NCBI RefSeq assembly: GCF_000375485.1
Contig: NZ_AQXE01000001.1
Span: forward strand, 57,443-79,571
DNA: 22,129 bases
Direction: 5' to 3'
DNA from: Desulfovibrio oxyclinae DSM 11498
GTDB lineage: Bacteria; Desulfobacterota; Desulfovibrionia; Desulfovibrionales; Desulfovibrionaceae
The position numbers and the translations under genes are program-made. Under the pieces are notes generated by a model, which searched no databases, was not told where the DNA came from, and saw only the letters and a list, made by a program, of their open reading frames with translations. Shown here piece after piece: positions 14,359 to 21,842 of this stretch. Position 1 is the first letter of the stretch, and each line of letters begins with the position of its first letter.

Positions 14359-15579
14359 ATGTTTGAATCTTTGGCGAATATACCGCATGAAGAACTGGAA
14401 AGCCGTTTCGAGGCCGTGCGGAGCCATCTTCGCGACGTGGCACCCGAAGCTGGAGGCATTCTGATCTTTTCACGCCTGAATATCTATTATTTCACCGGCA
14501 CGCTCGGTCAGGGCGCACTCTGGATTCCATTGGAGGGCAACCCGGTCCTGATGATCCGCAAGGGAGTGGAACGCGCCAGGCTCGAAGCGGGCCTTGAGCC
14601 GCATCCGTTCAAGTCGTACGGGCAGATTCCCGAAGTCTGCGCCGAGGCTGGGAGCCCCCTGACCGCAACCGTCGGCGCGGAGACCGCCGGCCTGACATGG
14701 CAGCTCTCCAACTTGCTGACAGCGAAGCTCTCGGAAACGACGTTCCAGCCCGCCGACCATGCCGTGGCGCTGGCCAAGGCCGTCAAGTCCACGTGGGAGC
14801 TGAACATCATGCGCAAGGTCGGACAGCGGCATCATCGTTGCCTGCATGAGCTCATCCCGGAAGTCATCAAGCCGGGCATGAGCGAGCGCGAAATCTCTCA
14901 CAAGGCGTGGGAAGTGTTTTTCGCCAACGGTCATCAGGGACTCATGCGTATGCAGGCCCACGGCGAGGAAGCCTTCCTCGGTCATGTCGCCGCCGGAAAT
15001 TCCGGCAACTATCCGAGCATTTTCAACGGTCCGCTCGGATTACGAGGTGAGCACCCGGCGTCGCCCTACATGGGGTACGCGGGCAAGCTCTGGAATGAGG
15101 GCGAGCCGCTTGGCATGGACATCGGGTTCATCGTGGAAGGGTACCATACCGACAAGACGCAGACCTACTGGGCCGGACCGGCTTCATCCATCCCGGACGA
15201 GGTTCGACGCGCTCATGATTTCTGCATGGAAATGCAGCAGTGGGTCGCGGACAACGCGCGGCCCGGAGCAACGCCCGAGGAGCTGTACCTGTACTGCGCG
15301 TCTCAGGCGGAAGAGCGCGGCTTCGGCGACGGGTTCATGGGCCTTGGAGAAAACAAGGTGCCCTTCATCGGCCACGGCATCGGCCTGACCATCGACGAGT
15401 GGCCGCCGCTGGCAAAGAAATTCCGCGATCCGCTCAAGCCGGGCATGGTCATCGCGGTGGAGCCGAAGCAGGGTATCCCCGGCGTCGGCATGGTCGGTGT
15501 GGAGAACACTTTTGAGATAACCGAGGACGGTGCCCGCTGCATCACCGGTGACGAGTTCGACATCATCTGCGTGGAGTAG
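14359..15579 (+). CDS. M24 family metallopeptidase (Xaa-Pro aminopeptidase/prolidase-like)
   Basis: A 406-aa cytoplasmic peptidase with a creatinase-like N-terminal domain (to about 140) and a pita-bread catalytic domain. All five metal ligands of the dinuclear site can be read: D254 and D265 in GMDIGFIVEGYHTDK, H339 in IGHGIGL, E368 in AVEPK and E382 in GVENTFEI. These enzymes cut next to proline in peptides. The stretch AAGNSGNYPSIFNGPLG is an insertion-like segment before the first ligand. The ATG at 14359 follows AAGGAG at 8 nt. It is a single-gene unit ending at a strong terminator. The exact substrate (Xaa-Pro dipeptide versus longer peptide) is not clear. Confidence 0.92.
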   Translation: MFESLANIPHEELESRFEAVRSHLRDVAPEAGGILIFSRLNIYYFTGTLGQGALWIPLEGNPVLMIRKGVERARLEAGLEPHPFKSYGQIPEVCAEAGSPLTATVGAETAGLTWQLSNLLTAKLSETTFQPADHAVALAKAVKSTWELNIMRKVGQRHHRCLHELIPEVIKPGMSEREISHKAWEVFFANGHQGLMRMQAHGEEAFLGHVAAGNSGNYPSIFNGPLGLRGEHPASPYMGYAGKLWNEGEPLGMDIGFIVEGYHTDKTQTYWAGPASSIPDEVRRAHDFCMEMQQWVADNARPGATPEELYLYCASQAEERGFGDGFMGLGENKVPFIGHGIGLTIDEWPPLAKKFRDPLKPGMVIAVEPKQGIPGVGMVGVENTFEITEDGARCITGDEFDIICVE

Positions 15580-15609
15580 CGTCAGATACGAGGCAAATGG
15601 CATGAAAAA

Positions 15610-15653
15610 GGCCCGCATCGAACATCTCGATGCGGGCCATGTCTCTTTTTTGG
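15610..15653. terminator. Bidirectional terminator between the peptidase and alcohol dehydrogenase genes
   Basis: A perfect 12-bp stem (GGCCCGCATCGA and TCGATGCGGGCC, 5-nt loop) is followed on plus by ATGTCTCTTTTTT. On minus, CTTTTTCATG follows the stem. It sits between two genes that converge here, so it probably serves both. Confidence 0.92.
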
Positions 15654-15663
15654 GGCTTCAGGG

Positions 15664-16848
15664 CTACTTCAGGGCGCGGCGGTAGATTTCCATCACGTCG
15701 TCGCGGTTCATCTCGATGGGTGTAACGGCGAAGAGATTTCCCATGGTGGACAGAGCGTTGTCGGCCAGTGCCGGGATTTCGTCTTCGGTGACGCCGTAGT
15801 CGGAGAGCTTCATCCCGTCCAGCCCGATGTCACTGATGAGGTCGTCGAGCATCTCGATGAAGCACATGGAGCCTTCGGCCTCCGGTTCGATCTCGCGGGA
15901 GTCGGCCATGGTCAGGCCAACGTCTTCAAGGCGCTCTTCGCCCTTTTCGGCGAGATAACCGAAGTAGGCCTTGGAGAGCATGATCAGCCCGGCGCCGTGC
16001 GGCATTTCCGGATGGAATCCGGAGAGCGCGTGCTCCATGCTGTGGTGCGAGATGCAGCAGGAGAGTGCCTCGCACATGCCCGCAGCGGTGCTGGCCCAGG
16101 CGAGCGCGGTGCGTGCCTCGATGTTGTCGCCGTCCTCCACCGCGATGGGCAGGTAGTGGGTGATGAGGTGCACCGCCTCCAGCGCCAGCAGGTCGCTGGT
16201 GGGCTGGCGGCAGGTGGCCAGATAACACTCCACGGCGTGGAAAAACGCGTCCATGCCGGTGAAAGCGGTCTGGTTCTGCGGCACGGAGAGCATCAGCTCC
16301 GGGTCCACCACAGAGAGCGCGGGGAAGGTGGAGTCGTTGCCCCAGCCGATTTTTTCCTCGGAGCCGGATTTGGTGATCACGGTCCACGGGTCGGCCTCGG
16401 TGCCGGTCCCGGCGGTGGTGGGGATGGCCACGATGGGCAGCGCGGGTTTTTCAGGCGCACTGCCCTTGCCGGAGCCGCCGGTCATGTAGTCCCAGTATTC
16501 CCCGCCGTTGGCGGCCAGCAGGGCGATGGACTTGGCGGAATCGATGGTCGAGCCGCCGCCGAGGCCCACCACGTAGTCCACGTTCTGCTCGCGGCAGATG
16601 TTCGCGGCCTCTTCCACGTGTTCGGAGAGCGGGTTGGGCGTGATGCGGTCGTAAACGATGGTGGAAACCTCGCGCTGGCCGAGCAGGCCCTGAACGCGGG
16701 AAAGGTATCCCTGCTTGAGCATGACACCGGATTCGCCGATGACGATCATGGCTTTCGACCCCTGCGGGAGGCGGGGCGTGGTGGCCAGCACGTCGAGCTT
16801 GCCCGCGCCGAACTCGATGCAGGTGGGAATGTTGAAGGTAAATTGCAT
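15664..16848 (-). CDS. Iron-containing alcohol dehydrogenase
   Basis: A 394-aa group III (iron-dependent) alcohol dehydrogenase that interconverts a primary alcohol and an aldehyde with NAD(P). The dinucleotide motif is GLGGGSTIDSAKSIAL (GGGS at 97-100). Metal ligands are D200 and H204 in GMDAFFHAVECYL, H273 in MEHALSG and H284 in MPHGAG. IPTTAGTGTEADPWTVI is a family signature. The frame is open to 17004, but GGAG lies 9 nt before the ATG at 16848. It starts 28 nt after the dsbD stop, so the two are probably in one unit. The natural alcohol is not determinable; related enzymes act on ethanol, butanol or lactaldehyde-type substrates. Confidence 0.93.
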   Translation of the reverse strand: MQFTFNIPTCIEFGAGKLDVLATTPRLPQGSKAMIVIGESGVMLKQGYLSRVQGLLGQREVSTIVYDRITPNPLSEHVEEAANICREQNVDYVVGLGGGSTIDSAKSIALLAANGGEYWDYMTGGSGKGSAPEKPALPIVAIPTTAGTGTEADPWTVITKSGSEEKIGWGNDSTFPALSVVDPELMLSVPQNQTAFTGMDAFFHAVECYLATCRQPTSDLLALEAVHLITHYLPIAVEDGDNIEARTALAWASTAAGMCEALSCCISHHSMEHALSGFHPEMPHGAGLIMLSKAYFGYLAEKGEERLEDVGLTMADSREIEPEAEGSMCFIEMLDDLISDIGLDGMKLSDYGVTEDEIPALADNALSTMGNLFAVTPIEMNRDDVMEIYRRALK

Positions 16849-16876
16849 TCTATGATTCTCCAATGTGTTTATCTTC

Positions 16877-18667
16877 TTAGTTATTATATGATTCCAGAAT
16901 TGTTTCAACCTGCTCCTCGGTGAAGAGATCGCGCAGGACCACCGGTTTGTTCCAGTCGTCCCCCGCCGGGAAGAAGGCCGCCACCGGGAGACTGCGACTG
17001 CCAAGGGAGAAAAGCAGTTCCTCGCCTTCGGGATTCTGCTCCGAAAGATCCACCTGCACGAAACGTACGCCGTATTCTTCGCGCCATTGCGTCAGATTCT
17101 CCGGCGTCAGGACCGTGGCTTCGATGACCTTGCAGGTGGGGCACCAGTCCGCAGTGAAGTCCACGAACATCGCTTCGCGGCCGAGGCGTTCCTCGAAAGT
17201 GACCGGGTTGTAGGCGGTCCACATGAAGGATTCGCGCTCCGGCGCATAGAACCAGAGCAGCGTGAGTCCGAGCAGGCCCAGCCCCGCAAGGCGCAGGCCC
17301 CAGCGGGCACCGGTGGAAACGCCCGGTCCGGCGAGTCCCCAGAGCCATCCGGCAGGGACGGCAAGCCACATGACGAACAGGGCGGGCATGACCTCGGCGG
17401 GCGGCAGAATGTTGATGAGGTACAGCACGGTGCCGAGCAGGAAGAATCCCACGACGCGTTCCACGTGCTGAACCCATGCGCCCGGACGCGGCAGCCACGT
17501 GGCGACGCCCGGAAAAACGGACATGGCAAGATAGGGCGAGCTCATGCCGAGGCCCACGGCCAAGAAAACAGCTGCGATGTGTCCCGGAGGCTGCTGGAGT
17601 GCCCACGCGAGCACGCCGCCGAGGAAGGGGCCGCTGCATGGTGTGGCGAGCAGCGTCGCCAGCAGGCCTGTGAAGTAGGCCTGTGCCTTGTGCGAACGGA
17701 CCTTGCTGTCGAATTTAAGGTCGATTACCGGCAGGTCGAACAGGCCGAGTAAACTCAGGCCCATGACAAAGACGAAGATGGCGAGCCCGGCAACCACTTC
17801 AGGCTGTTGGAAAATGCCGCCCCATGCGATGCCGGTCTTCCAGAGGATGACCGCCAGCGCTCCGAACCACGAGAGCACTCCTGCCGCAAAGAAGATTCCA
17901 TGCGTGCGGATTTCCCTTCGCCGCTGCTCCGGTTCGCCGCCACTGCCGAGCAGGGCGGAGACCTTCAGGCTGATGACGGGCAGCACGCAGGGCATGAGGT
18001 TGAGCAGCAGCCCCGCAATCAGGCCGAAGAAAAGCGCGGCCCCAAGGCTGGTGACTTCAAGGGACTCGGTGTACGGCTTGGGCGAGAAGCCCCATTGTCC
18101 GCCGGGTTCAACGGGCTCTTCCCCGAACGCCTCAAGAAATTCGGGCCACCACGGCTGAAGCTCGGCCTTGGCGAGATCGTCCGGGCTGAAGGTCTTTGGC
18201 CGGAACGGAATCTCCATTCTGGCGGGCAGGCATTTGGTGTCGGAACAGAAGAGCAGCTCCACCTGTGCGTTGATGCTGCCGCTCTCCGGTGCATCGGGTG
18301 GTATTGGAAGAAAGACGCGCATGACGCCGTCATAGATGTTGGCGGTCTTGCTGGGGTCGAAGGTGTCAGGCTTGGAGACGCCGGGCGGAAAAACCGCTGC
18401 CAGCTCCATGCCGCCTGGTTCGATTGTGGCCTGAACGGTAGTGGGTTTTCCCACTCCGGTTGGTTCGGCGGAGTACGTGTGCCAGCCGTCCTCGAAGGTC
18501 ATGGTGAGAACGGCCATGGAGGAATCGCCTCCGGGAAGGGCATACATGCCCCAACTCGTCTTGGCAGGGTAGTCCTGTTGCTGGAATCCGAGTTGTGCTG
18601 CGGCTGGCGCGGCAGCGAGAAGCATCAGGAGCAGGCTTGCGAGGATCGTTTTCAGAAGTCGATTCAC
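16877..18667 (-). CDS. dsbD: Thiol:disulfide interchange protein DsbD
   Basis: A 596-aa inner-membrane reductase that carries electrons from cytoplasmic thioredoxin to periplasmic partners. A signal peptide (MNRLLKTILASLLLMLLAAA) precedes a periplasmic alpha domain with the cysteine pair C141/C146 in LLFCSDTKCLPAR. The membrane domain (about 208-475) has C227 in MPCVLPVISLK and C344 in TPCSGPFLGG. The thioredoxin-like gamma domain has C509/C512 in ADWCPTCK. The frame is open to 18745, but the GTG at 18667 has AAGGA 6 nt upstream and gives a classical signal peptide; the ATG at 18703 has no such site. The downstream alcohol dehydrogenase gene is an odd partner. Confidence 0.93.
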   Translation of the reverse strand: MNRLLKTILASLLLMLLAAAPAAAQLGFQQQDYPAKTSWGMYALPGGDSSMAVLTMTFEDGWHTYSAEPTGVGKPTTVQATIEPGGMELAAVFPPGVSKPDTFDPSKTANIYDGVMRVFLPIPPDAPESGSINAQVELLFCSDTKCLPARMEIPFRPKTFSPDDLAKAELQPWWPEFLEAFGEEPVEPGGQWGFSPKPYTESLEVTSLGAALFFGLIAGLLLNLMPCVLPVISLKVSALLGSGGEPEQRRREIRTHGIFFAAGVLSWFGALAVILWKTGIAWGGIFQQPEVVAGLAIFVFVMGLSLLGLFDLPVIDLKFDSKVRSHKAQAYFTGLLATLLATPCSGPFLGGVLAWALQQPPGHIAAVFLAVGLGMSSPYLAMSVFPGVATWLPRPGAWVQHVERVVGFFLLGTVLYLINILPPAEVMPALFVMWLAVPAGWLWGLAGPGVSTGARWGLRLAGLGLLGLTLLWFYAPERESFMWTAYNPVTFEERLGREAMFVDFTADWCPTCKVIEATVLTPENLTQWREEYGVRFVQVDLSEQNPEGEELLFSLGSRSLPVAAFFPAGDDWNKPVVLRDLFTEEQVETILESYNN

Positions 18668-18696
18668 AAAAAATCCTTGAAAAACGTTTTTTATTG

Positions 18697-18725
18697 TTGA
18701 CATCGAACCGTCACATGGATAGTTA
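18697..18725 (+). promoter_or_regulatory. Candidate promoter for tRNA-Lys
   Basis: A perfect -35 hexamer, TTGACA (18697-18702), is followed 15-17 nt later by imperfect -10 candidates (GATAGT at 18718 or TAGTTA at 18720). The GC-rich CCGCGCTGAGGG after it resembles the discriminators of stable-RNA promoters. It overlaps the region upstream of dsbD on the other strand. Confidence 0.45.
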
Positions 18726-18763
18726 TCTCTCCGCGCTGAGGGCAAACGCCCCCAACGCCGAGT

Positions 18764-18839
18764 GGGTCACTAGCTCAATTGGCAGAGCAGCGGACTCTTA
18801 ATCCGGAGGTTCAAGGTTCGATTCCTTGGTGACCCACCA
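18764..18839 (+). tRNA. tRNA-Lys (anticodon CUU)
   Basis: A 76-nt tRNA with encoded CCA end. The acceptor GGGTCAC pairs with GTGACCC (18829-18835). The D arm (AGCTCAATTGGCAGAGC), the anticodon loop CTCTTAA with CTT at 18797-18799, and the T arm with GGTTCGATTCC are all present. It reads AAG lysine codons. Aligning with standard tRNA numbering, the outermost anticodon-stem pair (27-43) appears to be G-G, a mild mismatch. It is a single tRNA gene with its own terminator. Confidence 0.97.
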
Positions 18840-18850
18840 CTCGAAAAGTC

Positions 18851-18880
18851 AACCCGGCAGCTCAGGCTGTCGGGTTTTTT
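18851..18880 (+). terminator. Rho-independent terminator after tRNA-Lys
   Basis: AACCCGGCAG and CTGTCGGGTT form a 10-bp stem with one G-T pair and a 6-nt loop, ending in a run of six T. It lies 11 nt after the tRNA CCA end. Confidence 0.9.
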
Positions 18881-18969
18881 CGTTGTGTGCGTTTTAATGT
18901 GTGCGGCGTCGTGATTCACCAGTGGATTCCTCATTCTCATTGTGATGAAGCGGTCTCTTGGCCGCTCGT

Positions 18970-18995
18970 AAAAAAATATCCGCCCGAATGGACGG
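18970..18995 (-). terminator. Probable terminator after the SprA-related gene
   Basis: On the minus strand CCGTCC and GGGCGG pair (one G-T) around an ATTC loop, and ATATTTTTTT follows. It is about 50 nt after the stop at 19046. The stem is short, so confidence is moderate. The rest of 18881-19045 shows no gene. Confidence 0.55.
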
Positions 18996-19045
18996 AGTCA
19001 ATGGGAATCGCGTTATTACCCGACAAGTGCGCGCTTTTGCACCGC

Positions 19046-19801
19046 TTAGATGGCTGTGCTGAATGCGCTGCCCGGAGTCGGGGTCTCGATGGGGGAGGAT
19101 GCTGCCTGATAGGCCTGCGTCGCACGACGGGTGCGCGCAGAGGGTGCCACCTCGTCTTCGGCGGCGGATGTGGCTTGGCGCTCTGCCTTGATAGCCTGCT
19201 GTTCTTCTTCGGCTTCCTCGCGTTCGGCCTGCTTTTCCTTCTGCATCTCCAGCCGGGCTTCCTGTGCCAGCTGGGTGGCCTTGGCCGCAACCTTGAGATC
19301 CTGCGCCGAAGGGTTGGCCGGGGCCATGGCGGCCTTGCGGACCGTACGCGCCTTTTCTTCGGTGGCTTCGGGATTGCCCGGTACCTTGGATACGTCGATG
19401 CTGACGTTGCCGCCAACAGCATATTGGCGTCCGTCCGGTCCGGTTTCGAAAGAGTAGGAAGGCCCGCCCTGAACGTGTGCCCCGCCGGCCGACATGTGCG
19501 CCTGCTCATGGGTTCGGACTTCGCGGTCGCGCTGCTTGAGATCGTCGAGGTTGCGCTTTTCAGAGCCATTCAGCTCGGAGCGGCTCTTCACCGCCTTCTC
19601 GACGTTTTGCTGCTCCGAACTTCTCTGTCCGGCCTCGGCCTGACGTTGGTCTCGCCCCTGTTGCTTCTTTTCGTCCTGCGGATGCTCCTGCACAGGCTCC
19701 GGCGGGGCCATGCGCGGCGTGCTGTGCATCTTCTGCAAGCTGCCGTACAGGGTCCCGAAGAGGGATGCGGTGAAGTCGTTGGACGAAGTGACGAAGCTCA
19801 T
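19046..19801 (-). CDS. SprA-related putative metalloprotease
   Basis: A 251-aa protein of the SprA-related (putative metalloprotease CJM1_0395-type) family. The signature is DREVRTHEQAHMSAGG, with a zincin-like HExxH at residues 98-102. It is followed by GGPSYSFETGPDGRQYAVGG and APANPSAQDLKVAAKA, all conserved in the family. The first 90 residues are polar and glutamine-rich, and residues 180-225 form a charged helical region. No signal peptide is evident. Proteolytic activity has not been shown for the family as far as I know. The ATG at 19801 has GAGAG about 6 nt upstream. The gene stands alone between tRNA-Lys and the AOR gene. Confidence 0.85.
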   Translation of the reverse strand: MSFVTSSNDFTASLFGTLYGSLQKMHSTPRMAPPEPVQEHPQDEKKQQGRDQRQAEAGQRSSEQQNVEKAVKSRSELNGSEKRNLDDLKQRDREVRTHEQAHMSAGGAHVQGGPSYSFETGPDGRQYAVGGNVSIDVSKVPGNPEATEEKARTVRKAAMAPANPSAQDLKVAAKATQLAQEARLEMQKEKQAEREEAEEEQQAIKAERQATSAAEDEVAPSARTRRATQAYQAASSPIETPTPGSAFSTAI

Positions 19802-19876
19802 TTGTTCTCTCGCGTATGGAAGTCCTTTTCAGTCTACTTATCGGCGGACGGGCTGGCATTCTTTAGGGTGAAATGC

Positions 19877-19906
19877 AAAAAAAAGGGGCGACCCGAAGGT
19901 CGCCCC
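19877..19906 (-). terminator. Rho-independent terminator after the AOR gene
   Basis: A perfect 9-bp stem (GGGGCGACC and GGTCGCCCC, tetraloop TTCG on the minus strand) is followed by eight T. It lies 26 nt after the AOR stop. Confidence 0.95.
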
Positions 19907-19932
19907 GTAACAGCTTGCTATGACTGCTGAAG

Positions 19933-21660
19933 TTAGACCTTTGCGCCCTGCATTTCCTGAGCGGAGAAGTCCCATTCCACGTCGTGCGGCGGGAGCTTTT
20001 CGGTGCTGAAGAAGCGCGGGAGCTGGTCGTCTTCATCGGTGAAGCCGGCGCGCTTGTTGAATTCCAGTTCGTCCTTCAGGCAGTTCACGCCAAGGGCGAT
20101 GAATTCGTCTGCGGTGAACTTCAGGCCGGTGTGAGCCGCGACCACGTCGCACATGGCCTGCACGCCGTTTTCGTCATCGAGGACCGCGAAGGCCACGAAC
20201 AGGCAGAGGCCGAGGGAGTCGATGGCGGCGGTGGCGATCTGGAGGTTCTTGGAGACCTCCACGTTGCCTTCCTTCTTGTGGCCGTCGATCTCGCCGCCGA
20301 CCTTCAGGACGTTCTGGCAGACCGCGTAACCGGCGGTGTGGTCGCCGCCCATGGGGGTGGTGGCGTAGGTGACGCCGACGCCCTTGACGGCGCGCGGGTC
20401 GTATGCGGGCAGGGACTGGCCCTTGACGGTGGGCAGACGGTCCACGCCGAACGCGCCGCCTGCGAAGTCCACGCCGTTGGCGATGATGCGGCCGAGGTGG
20501 TCGCCGGTTCCGATCTTGCTCAGCAGGTCGATGGCTGCTTCGCCATCACCCCACGGGATGATGCCGCCTTCCATGGCCACGGCGATGGTGTTGCCCATCT
20601 CGATGGTGTCCACGCCCTTGTCGTCACAGATGCGGTCCATCTGGGCGATCTGGTCGATGTCGTCGATGAGGCAGGCAGCGCCCATGGCCCAGACAGTCTC
20701 GTATTCGAAACCGGAGGTCAGGTAGTTGCCGTCCTTGTCGTTGTACTGCTGGGAGCACTGGATGACGCAGCCGACGTGACAGCCTTCCTTGGTCTTGCCG
20801 CCGCGGGCTTCGATGGTCTCGGCGATCTTTTCACCGGAGATGTCGGCAGCCTTGTCGTACTGGCCGAAGCGGAAGTTCTTGGTGGGCAGTGCGCCGGCTT
20901 CGTTGATGATGTTCACGAGCACGGCGGTGCCGAATCCCGGCAGGCCCTGGCTGGTGACCGGATGGCCGGTGAGCACGTTGACCCAGTCCTTGCGGGCGGT
21001 CTTGAATGCTTCGGGGTCGGCTGCGGTGACCTTTTCGTTCACTTCGGGGTCGAGCACGAGGGCCTTGATGCGCTTGGAACCCATCACTGCGCCCATTCCG
21101 CCGCGACCCGCGGAGCGTGCCGGACGTTTGTAGGGGTCGGTGAACTGGATGGTGGAGGCCTTGCCGCAGTATTCGCCACTGGGGCCGATCATTGCGGCCA
21201 CGAGCTTGTCACCGTATTCTTCCAGCAGTTTGTCGTGGGCCGGGTAGGTGTTCATGCCGGCGATGTCGCCTGCGTCCCGGAACTCGACCTTGTCCTTGGA
21301 GATGAAAAGGGTCTGGAGCGGGGCGTCCGCTTCGGGCTTGTCTTCCAGCACGATGGCGTGGATGTCCAGCTTGGGCAGCTTGTGGGCGAACAGGCCGCCG
21401 GAGTTGGACTCCTTGATGCCGCCGGTGAGCGGGGATTTTGCACCCACGGAGGCGCGGCCGGAGTTGGCTGCGGAGGAGCCGGCCAGCACACCGCCCGCGA
21501 AGACGAGCTTGTTCTCGCCGGAGAGCGGATGACAGTTTGCCGGGACTTCCTTGTTGACCAGTCGGGAGGTCAGGGCGCGGCCGCCGAGACCGGCGTATTC
21601 GCCTTGTTCCTCAAACCGGTATTCCTTGGTACGAGTGTTGATTCGCAGAATGCGGGGCAT
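19933..21660 (-). CDS. aor: Aldehyde:ferredoxin oxidoreductase (tungsten enzyme)
   Basis: A 575-aa AOR-family enzyme that oxidises aldehydes to carboxylic acids with ferredoxin as acceptor, using a bis-pterin tungsten (or molybdenum) cofactor and one 4Fe-4S cluster. The N-terminal domain has GGRALTSRL and KSPLTGG; the pterin-binding motif is LPAYDPRAVKG near 418-428. Cluster ligands are C294, C298, C302 and C486 (DSLGLC). The first spacing is C-x3-C-x3-C, whereas the well-studied Pyrococcus enzyme has C-x2-C-x3-C, so this belongs to a distinct subgroup. The ATG at 21660 follows GAGGTG. A strong promoter lies at 21734-21763 and a terminator follows. Confidence 0.93.
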   Translation of the reverse strand: MPRILRINTRTKEYRFEEQGEYAGLGGRALTSRLVNKEVPANCHPLSGENKLVFAGGVLAGSSAANSGRASVGAKSPLTGGIKESNSGGLFAHKLPKLDIHAIVLEDKPEADAPLQTLFISKDKVEFRDAGDIAGMNTYPAHDKLLEEYGDKLVAAMIGPSGEYCGKASTIQFTDPYKRPARSAGRGGMGAVMGSKRIKALVLDPEVNEKVTAADPEAFKTARKDWVNVLTGHPVTSQGLPGFGTAVLVNIINEAGALPTKNFRFGQYDKAADISGEKIAETIEARGGKTKEGCHVGCVIQCSQQYNDKDGNYLTSGFEYETVWAMGAACLIDDIDQIAQMDRICDDKGVDTIEMGNTIAVAMEGGIIPWGDGEAAIDLLSKIGTGDHLGRIIANGVDFAGGAFGVDRLPTVKGQSLPAYDPRAVKGVGVTYATTPMGGDHTAGYAVCQNVLKVGGEIDGHKKEGNVEVSKNLQIATAAIDSLGLCLFVAFAVLDDENGVQAMCDVVAAHTGLKFTADEFIALGVNCLKDELEFNKRAGFTDEDDQLPRFFSTEKLPPHDVEWDFSAQEMQGAKV

Positions 21661-21689
21661 GGAGCACCTCGTCGTTTGAAGTTATCTGT

Positions 21690-21705
21690 CACCGCAGGAG
21701 CGGTG
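21690..21705 (-). other. Hairpin in the AOR leader
   Basis: CACCGC and GCGGTG form a 6-bp stem with a 4-nt loop in the 5' untranslated region of the AOR mRNA, about 30 nt before the start codon. It could affect translation, but it is too small to identify as a known riboswitch. Confidence 0.4.
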
Positions 21706-21712
21706 GCTAACA

Positions 21713-21741
21713 TTTATTTGACAAATCCTCTTCAGTATACT
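21713..21741 (+). promoter_or_regulatory. Candidate promoter of the edge gene, overlapping the AOR promoter
   Basis: On plus TATACT (21736-21741) has TTTATT 17 nt upstream, a weaker -35. A TTGACA (21718-21723) is also present but only 12 nt from the -10. The two promoters share the palindromic -10, so they probably compete or are co-regulated. Confidence 0.4.
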
Positions 21742-21763
21742 CATTGTGGAGAAAATATGTCAA
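21734..21763 (-). promoter_or_regulatory. Sigma-70-type promoter of the AOR gene
   Basis: On the minus strand TTGACA (21758-21763) and TATACT (21734-21739) are separated by 18 nt. Both hexamers are near consensus, giving a predicted leader of roughly 65 nt. The -10 lies in the palindrome AGTATACT (21734-21741), so it also reads on the other strand. Confidence 0.75.
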
Positions 21764-21774
21764 AGAAAACAATG

Positions 21775-21798
21775 GACTATGCCTGCTTGGACATAGTC
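21775..21798 (+). other. Inverted repeat in the edge-gene leader
   Basis: GACTATG and CATAGTC are perfect 7-bp complements 10 nt apart, within the roughly 95-nt predicted leader of the gene starting at 21843. It could be a regulatory stem or a protein-binding site. Confidence 0.4.
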
Positions 21799-21842
21799 AT
21801 CCCACTTGTGCGGGAATGCCGTACGTTTTGGAGGATATAGGA

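Noticed and set aside
21800..21825. Short stretch resembling a type I-E CRISPR repeat (CCCAC...GCGGG)
   Set aside because: There is only one imperfect copy, with no spacers and no cas genes. It is part of the leader before the edge gene.
19984..21840. Long open frame on plus strand antisense to the AOR gene
   Set aside because: It mirrors the AOR coding frame, as expected from high GC at third codon positions. Its product has low-complexity valine/glycine/alanine/aspartate-rich sequence, no family motif and no ribosome-binding site, whereas the minus-strand gene has complete AOR motifs.
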